Assembly: GCF_002091755.1 (NCBI RefSeq)
Contig: NZ_BDAI01000002.1
Coordinates: 1 to 64,000 of the forward strand
DNA length: 64,000 nt
Direction of reading: 5' to 3'
Source of the DNA: Pseudomonas nitroreducens NBRC 12694
GTDB taxonomy: Bacteria; Pseudomonadota; Gammaproteobacteria; Pseudomonadales; Pseudomonadaceae
This document shows, piece by piece, positions 35,634 to 44,186 of this stretch. How positions within the stretch are numbered: the first letter of the stretch is position 1; every line of letters begins with the position of its first letter. The position numbers and the translations under genes are program-made. A model generated the notes under the pieces. The model worked only from the letters and a program-made list of their open reading frames with translations, was not told the DNA's origin and did not search any database.

Positions 35634-36832
35634 AGGGTTCCCCGGCGCGGCGGGAGCTTGCCGTTGAGGTAGTAGTTGCCCACCGCGAAATACTTCCAGC
35701 GCGCCGGGTCGTGCAGGGTGTGCACGCGGGCGTTGCGCCAGTGGCGATCCAGGCCCAGTTCGGCGAGGCTGGCGCGGCTGCCGCCCAGTTCGATCAGCTT
35801 GCTGCCGGCGAGCAGCGAGACTTCGGTGGTAATGGCGCGCGCCTCGGCCACGGCGATGGACGCGGCGGCAACGCTTTCGGCAGTCGGCTCGGCGGTGGCT
35901 GCGTCGAGCACTCGGCCGGAGCGGTCCAGCAGCGCTTCGGCGGCATGCAGGCGGATCGCCAGGCGGCCCACCTCGTTGATCGCCAGCGGATCATCGCTGG
36001 CCTTGTCCACCCCCGAATCGATCCACGGCCGTGCCTTCTCGCGCAGGAAGGTCAGCGTGTCTTCATAAGCGCCCCGAGCGATGCCGACATCGATGGCCGC
36101 GTGCAGAATCTGTGCGTAAGGGCCAACGGTGGTCGGGCGCTCGAAAGCAGCCTGGAACGAGACGATGTCGTCCTCGCCGACCTGCGCGCCATCGAACACC
36201 ACGCTGCCGCTGCCGGTGGTGCGCTGGCCGAAGCCGGACCAGTCGTCGATGATCTCGACGCCCGGGGTGTCGCGCGGGATGAAGGCGAATTGCTGCAGGC
36301 CATCGTCATCGATCACCAGCGTCGGAATGCGCTGCGCATACAGCGCGCCGGTACAGTAGAACTTGCGGCCGTGAATGCGCAGGCGGCCGTCCTCGCGCTT
36401 GAGGCGCGTGGTGCGATCATGGGCGGTACGGGTGCCGATCTCCGCCAGCGCATTGCCGAAGCGCACGCCGGCCAGCACCTCGGCGAACAGGCGGGCTTTC
36501 TGCTCGTCGTTGCCATTCACCCGCAGCAGTTCGATGGCATAGAAATGGTTCTGCGGAATCTGCCCCAGCGAGCCGTCGGCGGCGGAGATGATGGCGATCA
36601 CCCGCGCCACGGTGACGCGGGAGACGCCCGCGCCGCCATACTCGCGCGGCACGGTGATGCCCCACAGGCCGGAGCGGCTGAAGCGTTCTAGTTCGTCCCA
36701 CGGCAGGCGCCGCTCGCGGTCGCGGGCGATGGCGCCTGCGCGGAAGTCGGCGGCCAAGGCGCGGGCGACGTCGAGGGCTTCGTCGTCGCTGCGGATGATG
36801 TGGACGGGATTTGGCTGTACGAGACTGTTCAT
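35630..36832 (-). CDS. SfnB-like acyl-CoA-dehydrogenase-family flavoprotein (copy 1)
   Basis: A 400-residue protein of the SfnB sulfur-acquisition group: RDRERRLPWDELERFSRSGLWGITVPREYGG, AIISAADGSLGQIPQNHF and RHWRNARVHTLHDPARWK. The C-terminal histidine-rich NARVHTLHDP replaces the Glu-containing ending of true acyl-CoA dehydrogenases. It is more like DszC/SfnC-type flavin oxygenases in that respect. The gene begins 9 bases after copy 2 and overlaps the next gene by 4 bases. SfnB is required for growth on dimethyl sulfone in P. putida; exact chemistry is not firmly known. Confidence 0.88.
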   Translation of the reverse strand: MNSLVQPNPVHIIRSDDEALDVARALAADFRAGAIARDRERRLPWDELERFSRSGLWGITVPREYGGAGVSRVTVARVIAIISAADGSLGQIPQNHFYAIELLRVNGNDEQKARLFAEVLAGVRFGNALAEIGTRTAHDRTTRLKREDGRLRIHGRKFYCTGALYAQRIPTLVIDDDGLQQFAFIPRDTPGVEIIDDWSGFGQRTTGSGSVVFDGAQVGEDDIVSFQAAFERPTTVGPYAQILHAAIDVGIARGAYEDTLTFLREKARPWIDSGVDKASDDPLAINEVGRLAIRLHAAEALLDRSGRVLDAATAEPTAESVAAASIAVAEARAITTEVSLLAGSKLIELGGSRASLAELGLDRHWRNARVHTLHDPARWKYFAVGNYYLNGKLPPRRGTL

Positions 36833-36841
36833 CGGCGCTCC

Positions 36842-38077
36842 TCAGATCCAGGAATGTCGCGCCGGGCGGGCGCCGTTGAGGTGGTAGGCGCCAACCGCCT
36901 GGACCTTCCAGCGCACCGGGTCGTGCAGGGTGTGCACGCGGGCGTTGCGCCAGTGGCGGTCGAGGTTGAACTCGGCGAGGGTGGCGCGGCTGCCGGCCAG
37001 TTCGAAGAGCTTCTCGCTGGCGGCCAGGCTGATCTCGGTGGTCAGCACCTTGGCCTCGGCCACGGCGATGGACGCGCGGGCGGCGGACTCGTCGTCGACG
37101 GGGCGTGCGCTGACTTCGTCGAGCACATGGCCGGCGCGCTCCAGCAGCGCCTCGGCGGCGTGCAGTTCGACCTGCAGGCGGCCGATCTCGAAGAGGGTGA
37201 AAGGCTCTTCGCTGGCCTGCTCGACGTTGGCGTCGATAAAGGGGCGGGTGCGCGTGCGGATGAAGTCGATGGCGTCTTCCAGGGCGTTCGCCGCGATGCC
37301 GGCATCAATGGCGGCCTGGATCAGTTGCGAGACGGCGCCCTGGATGTTCGGGATGTCGGCCAGGCGACCGTTGTGGATCACCAGCGAGTCGGCGACGGGT
37401 GCGTTATCCAGCAGCACGGTGCCGCTGGCGGTGGTGCGCTGGCCGAAGCCGGACCAGTCGTCGACGATGCGCAGGCCATCCACGCCACGTTCGACGAAGC
37501 CCATGACCGCGCGGCCGTCTTCGTCGATGGCTTTCACCGCGACCCAATGGGCGAACAGCGCGCCGGTTGAATAGAACTTCTCGCCACTGACGCGGAACTG
37601 CTCGCCGTCGCGCACCAGTCGTGCCTTGAGTTCGAGGGTGTTCCTGGTATTACGCTCGGGGCCGGCATTGCCGATGCGCCGGCCGTTGAGTACGCCGCCG
37701 AACAGCACGCGCTTCTGTGCCTCGCTGGCGACGTTGTCGATGACGTTGAGCAGGCCGAACTGGTTCTGCGGGATCTGCCCCAGAGCCGGGTCGGCGGCAC
37801 AGATCACGCGGAAGACTTCGGCCACGGTGGCGTAGGAAACCTGCGCGCCGCCGTACTCGCGGGGAATGCTGATGCCGCCCAGGCCGAGGGCGGTGAAGTG
37901 TTCCAGTTCGCGCCAGGGCAGCGCGCGCTCGCGGTCGCGGGCGGCGGCTCCGGGTTTCGCCAGGCGGGCCACTTCGTGGGCGGCTTCGATGGCCTGGGCG
38001 TCGTTGCTGATACGGCGCGCCGGGAGTAGCCGGGGCGCCTGGTCACGAAGGTCCTTGGGTGCGGATTCGTTGGTCAT
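36842..38077 (-). CDS. SfnB-like flavoprotein (copy 2)
   Basis: A 411-residue paralogue of the preceding protein, with the same landmarks: LGGISIPREYGGAQVSYATVAEVF, AADPALGQIPQNQF, IVDDWSGFGQRTTASGTV and RHWRNARVHTLHDPVRWK. Tandem placement with copy 1 suggests duplication followed by divergence for different sulfur substrates, or a two-subunit enzyme. It begins the second half of the sulfur cluster, after a gap with an elaborate hairpin (38149-38206). Confidence 0.88.
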   Translation of the reverse strand: MTNESAPKDLRDQAPRLLPARRISNDAQAIEAAHEVARLAKPGAAARDRERALPWRELEHFTALGLGGISIPREYGGAQVSYATVAEVFRVICAADPALGQIPQNQFGLLNVIDNVASEAQKRVLFGGVLNGRRIGNAGPERNTRNTLELKARLVRDGEQFRVSGEKFYSTGALFAHWVAVKAIDEDGRAVMGFVERGVDGLRIVDDWSGFGQRTTASGTVLLDNAPVADSLVIHNGRLADIPNIQGAVSQLIQAAIDAGIAANALEDAIDFIRTRTRPFIDANVEQASEEPFTLFEIGRLQVELHAAEALLERAGHVLDEVSARPVDDESAARASIAVAEAKVLTTEISLAASEKLFELAGSRATLAEFNLDRHWRNARVHTLHDPVRWKVQAVGAYHLNGARPARHSWI

Positions 38078-38148
38078 GCGTTGCCTTCTTTTTTGCTTTT
38101 GTTGCTGCCGGTGGTATTGAGGTCTGGCGAGCTAGAGCCAGGCAAGGC

Positions 38149-38206
38149 GGGCAGGGACTCGGAAGTGCTGTTCACTCCAGTGAATGAGCATTGCGAGTCC
38201 CTGCCC
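38149..38206 (-). promoter_or_regulatory. Nested inverted repeats between the two sulfur modules
   Basis: GGGCAGGGACTCG pairs perfectly over 13 bases with CGAGTCCCTGCCC. The 32-base loop holds a second perfect dyad, TTCACT-CC-AGTGAA (38171-38184). It lies between the MetQ-like gene (38251) and SfnB copy 2. No U-run follows on the minus strand. It could be a terminator/attenuator or an enhancer site for a sigma-54 activator such as SfnR. Confidence 0.55.
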
Positions 38207-38250
38207 AGCGCGGCATGGCCGACGCGCAGCAGACCGTTTCCGGAGCTCGA

Positions 38251-39021
38251 TCAGAACGCCGGCGCAATCTCGCCCTTGTAGCGGGTCAGGATGAACTGGC
38301 GGACCTCCGGCGAATTCAGCACCTTGGCCAGCTTCTGGATGCCTGGGTCCTGGATGTTGTCCGGACGCGCCACCAGGAACTCGGCGTAGAGGTCCTTGCC
38401 TTTCTCCACGATCAGCGCGCTCTTGGTGTCGATGCCTGCTTCCAGGGCGTAGTTGGCGAAGATGAAGGCCAGGTCCACCTGCTTCACGGCGCGGGCGAGC
38501 AGGGCACCTTCCAGTTCACGGATCTTCAGGTGTTTGGGGTTGTCGGTAATGTCGCGCTCGGTGGATTGCGGATTGCTCGGATCCTTGAGCTTGATCAGGC
38601 CACTCTCGGCCAGCAGTACCAGGGCGCGGCCGGTGTTCACCGGGTCGTTGGGGATGGCCACGCTGGCGCCGTCGGGCAGTTCGGCGAGGGACTTGTACTT
38701 GGTGGAGTAGGCGCCGAACGGCTCGATGTGGATGCCCACCACCGGCACCAGGTCGGTGTGGCGGGTCTTGTTGAAGTCATCGAGGAACGGGCGGTACTGG
38801 TAGTAGTTGGCGTCGAGGTTCTTCTGCGCGAGTTGCAGGTTGGGCTGGATGAAGTCGGTGAAGACCTTGATGTCCAGGTCGACGCCTTCCTTGGCCAGTT
38901 CCGGTTTGACGAACTCGAGGATTTCCGCGTGCGGCACCGGGGTGGCGCCGACAACGAGTTTTTCCCCTGCGTGGGCGGAGAAGGCGACGACGGCCGCCAG
39001 AATGGCGATGGCCTTTTTCAT
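38251..39021 (-). CDS. MetQ/NLPA-family substrate-binding protein (second copy)
   Basis: A 256-residue periplasmic protein, signal peptide MKKAIAILAAVVAFSAHA, again without a lipobox Cys. Fold motifs: PVPHAEILEFVKPELAKEG, NLDANYYQYRPFLDDFNKTR, PNDPVNTGRALVLLAESGLI. Clearly diverged from the first copy, so it probably binds a different ligand. It follows the second permease gene by 126 bases. Confidence 0.9.
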   Translation of the reverse strand: MKKAIAILAAVVAFSAHAGEKLVVGATPVPHAEILEFVKPELAKEGVDLDIKVFTDFIQPNLQLAQKNLDANYYQYRPFLDDFNKTRHTDLVPVVGIHIEPFGAYSTKYKSLAELPDGASVAIPNDPVNTGRALVLLAESGLIKLKDPSNPQSTERDITDNPKHLKIRELEGALLARAVKQVDLAFIFANYALEAGIDTKSALIVEKGKDLYAEFLVARPDNIQDPGIQKLAKVLNSPEVRQFILTRYKGEIAPAF

Positions 39022-39147
39022 GGGTGTTGCTCCTTGGCAATAGTGGGTGGGCCGTCGTGGTGTGGACGTGGGGCCTTGATGGCAGCGGAGCCCGGCTGCC
39101 GGCGGGTGTTCTGGGTGCCGCTCCCGGAGAGGGAGTGGGCGGGGATT

Positions 39148-39816
39148 TCAGCGCCGGGTGTAGCGCGCCACCAGTCGGTCGCCGCTCATCTGCAGGGCCT
39201 GCACCAGCAGGATCAGCAGGGCGACGGTGATGATCATCACGTCGGTCTGGAAGCGCTGGTAACCGAAGCGGATCGCCAGGTCGCCGAGGCCGCCGCCGCC
39301 GATCACGCCGGACATCGCGGTGTAGTCCACCAGCACGATGGCAGTCACGGTGACGGCAGCGATCAGCCCGGTGCGGGCTTCCGGCAGCAGCGTGTGCCAG
39401 ATGATCTGCCAGGTGCTGGCGCCCATCGCCTGGGTGGCTTCCACCAGGCCGCGGTCGACTTCGCGCAGGGCGGTTTCCACCAGCCGCGCGAAGAACGGCG
39501 TGCAGCCCACCACCAGTGGCGGGATGGCGCCGGGCACGCCCAGCGAGGTGCCGGTGACCAGCGTGGTGACCGGGATCAGCACGATCAGCAGGATGATGAA
39601 CGGCAGCGAACGCAACATGTTCACCACCACCGACAGGGCGCGGTACAGGCCGGGTTTCTCGTGCAGCTGGCGCTTGCCGGTGAGGTACAGCAACACGCCC
39701 AGCGGCAGGCCCAGCAGCACGGTGAAGGCCAGCGCGCCGCCGAGCATGGCCAGGGTGTCCAGGCAGGCCTGGGCGAGGTCGTGCCAGTCGAGGTTGCGGA
39801 ACCAGCCGTCCATCAT
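39148..39816 (-). CDS. MetI-like ABC transporter permease (second copy)
   Basis: A 222-residue permease with five helices and the EAA loop VEATQAMGASTWQIIWHTLLPEARTGLIAA. It starts by a 4-base overlap (ATGA) with the stop of the second FMN monooxygenase. No ATPase gene accompanies it; the MetN-like protein encoded at 32202 is the only candidate in the window. Confidence 0.9.
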   Translation of the reverse strand: MMDGWFRNLDWHDLAQACLDTLAMLGGALAFTVLLGLPLGVLLYLTGKRQLHEKPGLYRALSVVVNMLRSLPFIILLIVLIPVTTLVTGTSLGVPGAIPPLVVGCTPFFARLVETALREVDRGLVEATQAMGASTWQIIWHTLLPEARTGLIAAVTVTAIVLVDYTAMSGVIGGGGLGDLAIRFGYQRFQTDVMIITVALLILLVQALQMSGDRLVARYTRR

Positions 39817-41186
39817 TCGCGGCCCCTGCGCAGCTTGGCGGCGCGGTGCGAAGCGCCCAGGCGGTCGCCCTGGCCGAACAGCTTGTTGCGTAGCGTGCCC
39901 TGTTCGTACTCGCGCTTGAACAGGCCGCGCGCCTGCAGTTCCGGAACAAGCAGGTCGACGATGTCGACGAAGGTTTCCGGCGCCACCAGGCTGGAGAGGT
40001 TGAAGCCGTCCACGTCGGTTTCCTCGACCCAGGCCTGCAGCTGATCCGCCACGGTCTGCGGCGAACCCACCAGCAGCGGGCCGTCACCGCCCAGTGCGCA
40101 GTAGTCGGCGATCTCGGCGGCGGTCCACTGGCGCTGCGGGTCGGCAGCGCTGAAGGCGTCCACCGCGGACTGGATGGCGTCGCTCTGTACGTGGCGCAAC
40201 ACCTGGTCCGGCGCGTACTGGCCGAAGTCGATGCCGGTCCAGCCGGAGACCAGCGCCAGGGCGCCTTCGCGGTCGCTGTACTGGCGATAGTCTTCCAGCT
40301 TGGCCAGTGCCTCGGCGTCGGTCGGCGCGACGATCACGGTAAGCTGGTTCAGGACCAGCACGTCGTCGGGCTGGCGACCGGCTTCCACGGCGAGGCGTCG
40401 CAGGTCGGCCACCTGGTCGCGGAGGATGTTCTTCGTCGGCGCGGCGACGAACACGCACTCGGCATTGCCGGCGGCGAAGGCCTTGCCGCGGCTGGAGGCG
40501 CCGGCCTGGTACAGCACCGGCGTGCGCTGCGGCGATGGCTGGCTGAGGTGGAAGCCGGGCACCTCGAAGTGTTCGCCCTTGTGCTCGATGGGGTGGACCT
40601 TGCGCGGGTCGGCGTAGACGCCGCTCTTGCGGTCGGCGACCACGGCGTCATCGTCCCAGCTGGCTTCCCAGAGCTTGTAGCAGACCTCCAGGTACTCGGC
40701 GGCCAGGGCGTAGCGCTGCTGGTGGTTGAGCTGCTGCTTCAGCCCCAGGTTGCGCGCGCCGCTGTTGAGGTAGGAGGTGACGATGTTCCAGCCGGCTCGG
40801 CCACGGGTCAGATGATCCAGCGTGGACATGCGCCGGGCGAACGGGAACGGGTGCTCGAACGACACCGAGGCGGTGATGCCGAAGCCCAGGTGCTCGGTGG
40901 CCGCGGCCATGGCCGGGACGATCTGCAGCGGGTCGTTGGCCGGCACCTGGGCGCCGGCGCTCAGCGCGGCGTCAGCGTTGCCGTGGTAGACGTCGTAGAC
41001 GCCCAGCACGTCGGCCAGGAACAGGCCGTCGATCCTGCCGCGTTCGAGGGTTTTCGCCAGTTCGATCCAGTAGTGGATGTCGGTGTAGCGCGCGGCCTGC
41101 TGGTCGCGCGGGTGGCGCCAGAGGCCGGGCGAGAGGTGGCCGACGCAGTTCATGGCGAAGGCGTTGAGGCGAATCTGCTTGCTCAT
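39813..41186 (-). CDS. NtaA/DszA-family FMN-dependent monooxygenase (second copy)
   Basis: A 457-residue paralogue of the enzyme at 34236. Shared features include MNCVGHLSPGLWRHPRDQQAA, FLADVLGVYDVYHG, MSTLDHLTRGRAGWNIVTSYL and LYQAGASSRGKAFAAGNAECVF. Start at MSKQIRLNA; the open frame continues upstream but overlaps the SfnB copy 3 gene. A different organosulfur substrate from the first copy is likely. Requires FMNH2 from an unlinked reductase. Confidence 0.9.
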   Translation of the reverse strand: MSKQIRLNAFAMNCVGHLSPGLWRHPRDQQAARYTDIHYWIELAKTLERGRIDGLFLADVLGVYDVYHGNADAALSAGAQVPANDPLQIVPAMAAATEHLGFGITASVSFEHPFPFARRMSTLDHLTRGRAGWNIVTSYLNSGARNLGLKQQLNHQQRYALAAEYLEVCYKLWEASWDDDAVVADRKSGVYADPRKVHPIEHKGEHFEVPGFHLSQPSPQRTPVLYQAGASSRGKAFAAGNAECVFVAAPTKNILRDQVADLRRLAVEAGRQPDDVLVLNQLTVIVAPTDAEALAKLEDYRQYSDREGALALVSGWTGIDFGQYAPDQVLRHVQSDAIQSAVDAFSAADPQRQWTAAEIADYCALGGDGPLLVGSPQTVADQLQAWVEETDVDGFNLSSLVAPETFVDIVDLLVPELQARGLFKREYEQGTLRNKLFGQGDRLGASHRAAKLRRGRE

Positions 41187-41196
41187 GGCGATGGCC

Positions 41197-42420
41197 TCAG
41201 TTCCAGTCGTGGCGCGGCGGGCGCTTGTCGTTGAGCAGCCAGTTGCCGACCAGGTGGTACTTCCAGCGCACCGGGTCGTGCAGGGTGTGCACGCGGGCGT
41301 TGCGCCAGTGGCGGTCGAGGGCGTGGCGGGCAAGGGTGGAGCGGGTGCCGCCCAGCTCGAACAGCTTGTTGGCGGCATCGATGGCGACTTCGGTGGTCAG
41401 CACCTTGGCCTTGGCCACGGCAACCGAGGCGCGGGCCACGCTGTCTTCGTCCGGCGCCGGGCGAGCGGCGTCCATCACCCTGCCGGCGCGTTCCAGCAGG
41501 GCATCGGCGGCTTCGATGCGGATGCCCAGTTCACCGACCTGGATGATGGTCAGCGGGTCTTCGCTGGCCTTCTCCACGCCGGCGTCGATCCACGGGCGCG
41601 CCTGTTCGCGGACGAAGGCGATGGTGTCGCGCAGCGCAGCGCGGGCAATGCCGGCGTCGATGGCGGCGGTGGTGATCTGCGCGAACGGGCCGGCCAGGGT
41701 CGGCACGTCGTAGGAGCGGTGGGTAGGGAAGACGTTGAACGCCGGCACCCGCAGGCCGTCCACCAGCACGGTGCCGCTGGAGGTGGTGCGCTGGCCGATG
41801 CTGGCCCAGTCGTCGACGATCACCAGTCCCGGCGTGCCGCGCGGGACGAAGGCCAGCTGGGCGTTGCCCTGTTCGTCCAGGCCCAGCACGCCGAGCCAAT
41901 GGGCGTAGAGCGAACCGGTGCAGTAGCCCTTGCGGCCGTCGAGCACGACATGATCGCCGTCACGGCGCAGGCGGGTCTGGATGTCCTGCACGGTCTTGCC
42001 GCCGGTTTCCGACAGCGCGTTGGCGAAGCGGTTGCCCTTGAGCGCGAGGTCGAAGAAGAAGCGCTTCTGTTCGTCGCTGCCCTGCAGGCGGATGTCTTCC
42101 AGCAGGCAGTAGTGGTTCTGTGGAATCTGTCCCAGCGACGGGTCGGCGGCGGAGATGATGGCGATGACTTCCGCCAGCGTGGCGTAGGACACCTCGGCGC
42201 CGCCAAAGGCGCGCGGCACGGTGATGCCCCACAGGCCGCTGTTGGAGTAGACCTCGACCACTTCCGGGGGGACTTCGCGGTTGCGGTCGCGCTCGGCGGC
42301 GCCTTCGAGCAGGAAGGCGGCGACCTTGTGGGCGACGTCGATGGCCTCGGCGTCGGAGGTGATTACCTGGGCGTTCGGCTCACGGATGTCGTAGTGGGCG
42401 GATTCGGGGAGTTGGGACAT
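41197..42420 (-). CDS. SfnB-like flavoprotein (copy 3)
   Basis: A 407-residue member of the same group: VPPEVVEVYSNSGLWGITVPRAFGG, SAADPSLGQIPQNHY, IVDDWASIGQRTTSSGTV and RHWRNARVHTLHDPVRWK. It is the first gene of the minus-strand sulfur cluster, 10 bases before the monooxygenase. A sigma-54-type promoter lies about 66-80 bases upstream, in keeping with SfnR control of sfn genes in P. putida and P. aeruginosa. Confidence 0.88.
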   Translation of the reverse strand: MSQLPESAHYDIREPNAQVITSDAEAIDVAHKVAAFLLEGAAERDRNREVPPEVVEVYSNSGLWGITVPRAFGGAEVSYATLAEVIAIISAADPSLGQIPQNHYCLLEDIRLQGSDEQKRFFFDLALKGNRFANALSETGGKTVQDIQTRLRRDGDHVVLDGRKGYCTGSLYAHWLGVLGLDEQGNAQLAFVPRGTPGLVIVDDWASIGQRTTSSGTVLVDGLRVPAFNVFPTHRSYDVPTLAGPFAQITTAAIDAGIARAALRDTIAFVREQARPWIDAGVEKASEDPLTIIQVGELGIRIEAADALLERAGRVMDAARPAPDEDSVARASVAVAKAKVLTTEVAIDAANKLFELGGTRSTLARHALDRHWRNARVHTLHDPVRWKYHLVGNWLLNDKRPPRHDWN

Positions 42421-42483
42421 GGCAGTACAGCGACCTCGGGGCAGATGAATCGGCCCGGTGTTCGGGCCTGTCTGTTCAGGTCA

Positions 42484-42500
42484 TTGCACAAGCTGTGCCG
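42484..42500 (-). promoter_or_regulatory. Sigma-54 promoter of the organosulfur cluster
   Basis: On the minus strand CGGCACAGCTTGTGCAA matches the sigma-54 consensus: the -24 GG (42499-42498) and -12 GC (42487-42486) are separated by exactly 10 bases, and GGCAC and TGCA are conserved around them. The first gene starts 66 bases downstream. SfnR-type enhancer-binding proteins use sigma-54. Confidence 0.7.
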
Positions 42501-42646
42501 TAATTTAAAAGTCTTTTAAATCAATGATTTGGCGTTTTTGGTAAACAGTTGAGACGCTGAGCGAACAGCAAAGTGTTGGGCGAGTGTTGCTGTGGCAACA
42601 GTGGCGGAGCAGGGATATACCTTGGCGGATTGGAGCGGCCTGACGC

Positions 42647-42716
42647 CCATCGCGGATGGAGTCCGCTGCTAACGGAAGTTTCCAGCGGGTGTAGCAGCGG
42701 ACTTCGTCCGCGATGG
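42647..42716. repeat. REP doublet of the GCGGACTTCGTCCGC type
   Basis: The arms CCATCGCGGATGGAGTCC... and ...GGACTTCGTCCGCGATGG form a 25-base inverted repeat with three mismatches around a 20-base loop. Diverged relatives occur at 7529 and 45062. Confidence 0.8.
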
Positions 42717-42725
42717 TCGGCAAAC

Positions 42726-43205
42726 CTAAACTGGTTGATCAACCCGCTCCTGGCAGACATCGATCCAGTCCGCCGCCACCAGCTCCGCCATGCGCTGCGG
42801 CCCGATCCGCACGGCGCTGTGCACCGCGCCAGCGGCCGGCAGCACCTCGTCGAACGCCTGCAACGACACATCGCAATACACCGGCAACGGCGTCGCCAGG
42901 CCGAACGGGCAGACCCCGCCCACGGGGTGGCCGGTCAACTCCACGACTTCCTCGGCACCGAGCATCTTCGCCTTGCCGCCAAAGGCTTCCTTGAGCTTGC
43001 GGTTGTCCAGCCGCGCATCGCCGCGCGCCACCACCAGCACGGTGCGTTCGCCGACGCGCAGGGATAGCGTCTTGGCGATGCGGCCCGGCTCCACGCCGTG
43101 GGCCTCGGCGGCCAGGGCGACGGTGGCGGTGCTGGTTTCCAGCTCGATGATGGCGATGTCGGGGGCCTTTTCGGCGAAGAAGGCGCGAACCGATTCCAGG
43201 CTCAT
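42726..43205 (-). CDS. YbaK/EbsC-family aminoacyl-tRNA deacylase-like protein
   Basis: A 159-residue protein of the YbaK/ProX fold: VEPGRIAKTLSLRVGERTVLVVARGDARLDNRKLKEAFG, TGHPVGGVCPFGL, VYCDVSLQAFDEVLPAAGA. The KTL lysine and the GGVCPFG loop typical of the editing pocket are present. Likely trans-editing of mischarged tRNA (Cys/Ala on tRNAPro), though several subfamilies exist. Confidence 0.88.
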   Translation of the reverse strand: MSLESVRAFFAEKAPDIAIIELETSTATVALAAEAHGVEPGRIAKTLSLRVGERTVLVVARGDARLDNRKLKEAFGGKAKMLGAEEVVELTGHPVGGVCPFGLATPLPVYCDVSLQAFDEVLPAAGAVHSAVRIGPQRMAELVAADWIDVCQERVDQPV

Positions 43206-43277
43206 GGGGCAATGCTCCGTATCTTGCGAAAAGGTCTGAATCTAAGAAGCGCGGAGAAGACTGTCCAGCCCGGAAGG

Positions 43278-43928
43278 CTAGCGTCCGTGGATGAGCAGGG
43301 TTTCGATGTCCGGTACGTGCAGCGCCTGCTCGGCGTTCACCAATGCCAATCGCGCCGCGAAAATCCGTAGTTCCCGATCGGCGGCATGCACGGCGCGCAT
43401 CAGTTCGCTCAATGGTACCGTGACCGAATGCAGCGGCGGGGGCGGGGCAAAGCCCTCGCCCGGCCCGTTGAAGTCGAAATGGGCGGACTGGTTGCGGCGA
43501 CTGATGTCGGGCGAAGGGTGGCCGCTGTACAGGTAGGCACCCTTGCCAGCGGCGATGCGCTTCCAGCTGTGCAGGTCGCCCAGGTCGCTGCAGCACTGCG
43601 GGAACAGCACATCGAGACTGCCGATCCGCAATACATAGCCGCCGGGCAAGGGCTGGATCTGTTTCCAGTTCCCCGAGCCCGCCAGCCCCTCTTCACAGTG
43701 CAGCCGTATCAGGCGCGAAATGTCAGCATCGCTCAGCTCGGCGATACGGTGGAATGCGCTTCCCGGCCGGTAGGGCCTGAGGCTCGGATCGAAGCCGCTG
43801 GCCCTCAGATTGCGCTCATGGAAGGCCCGCCAGCTTTCCACGTGCTCCCAGTACGGCCCCTCGGTCGGCACCGGCACGGAGTCGACCAGGTAGAACAGTT
43901 CGATGACGGGAATGAGCTGGACCTGCAT
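43278..43928 (-). CDS. Hypothetical protein
   Basis: A 216-residue soluble protein starting MQVQLIPVIELFYL. Distinct segments: EGPYWEHVESWRAFHERN, LRIGSLDVLFPQCCSDLGDLHSWKRIA and SAHFDFNGPGEGFAPPPP. No motif points to a function; I do not recognise the family. The pattern of WxxF and FPQCCSDL suggests an immunity- or SMI1-like small protein, but this is weak. The in-frame extension upstream has no ribosome site and was rejected. Confidence 0.6.
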   Translation of the reverse strand: MQVQLIPVIELFYLVDSVPVPTEGPYWEHVESWRAFHERNLRASGFDPSLRPYRPGSAFHRIAELSDADISRLIRLHCEEGLAGSGNWKQIQPLPGGYVLRIGSLDVLFPQCCSDLGDLHSWKRIAAGKGAYLYSGHPSPDISRRNQSAHFDFNGPGEGFAPPPPLHSVTVPLSELMRAVHAADRELRIFAARLALVNAEQALHVPDIETLLIHGR

Positions 43929-44186
43929 GGGGGCGCCCGGAGTTTTCCGAACGGCACGTTCTAATGGCGTTGGCCCTGGGCGTCCATAGCGAATTTTCCC
44001 ATTTCTGCGGCTGCGGTCCTTGGCGCGACCTATGCTCAAAGCCCTCGCAGTACCCCTGAGAATATTTTTGCGTGGGCTGTCGATTCGCCGTCCTGCCCTT
44101 CGACTATTCGTCAGGAACCGGATGAAACCGGATGAAACCGGCCGCCACGCTGGCAATTACAAGAGAATGACAAGAGGAGAAAACCC

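Larger units (their letters stand above)
42421..42725. other. 305-bp gap upstream of the sulfur cluster
   Basis: Contains the sigma-54 promoter (42484-42500) for the sulfur genes, an AT-rich stretch on its upstream side (42500-42545) where an activator or IHF could bind, and the REP-type inverted repeat at 42647-42716. No gene is evident. Confidence 0.7.

Noticed and set aside
33465..35672. A 735-codon plus-strand frame opposite the MetQ and monooxygenase genes
   Set aside because: Spans two clear minus-strand genes and the gap between them, with no ribosome site or domain.
42640..42720. CRISPR-like spacing of repeats
   Set aside because: Only one inverted pair, not regularly spaced direct repeats; fits a REP doublet.
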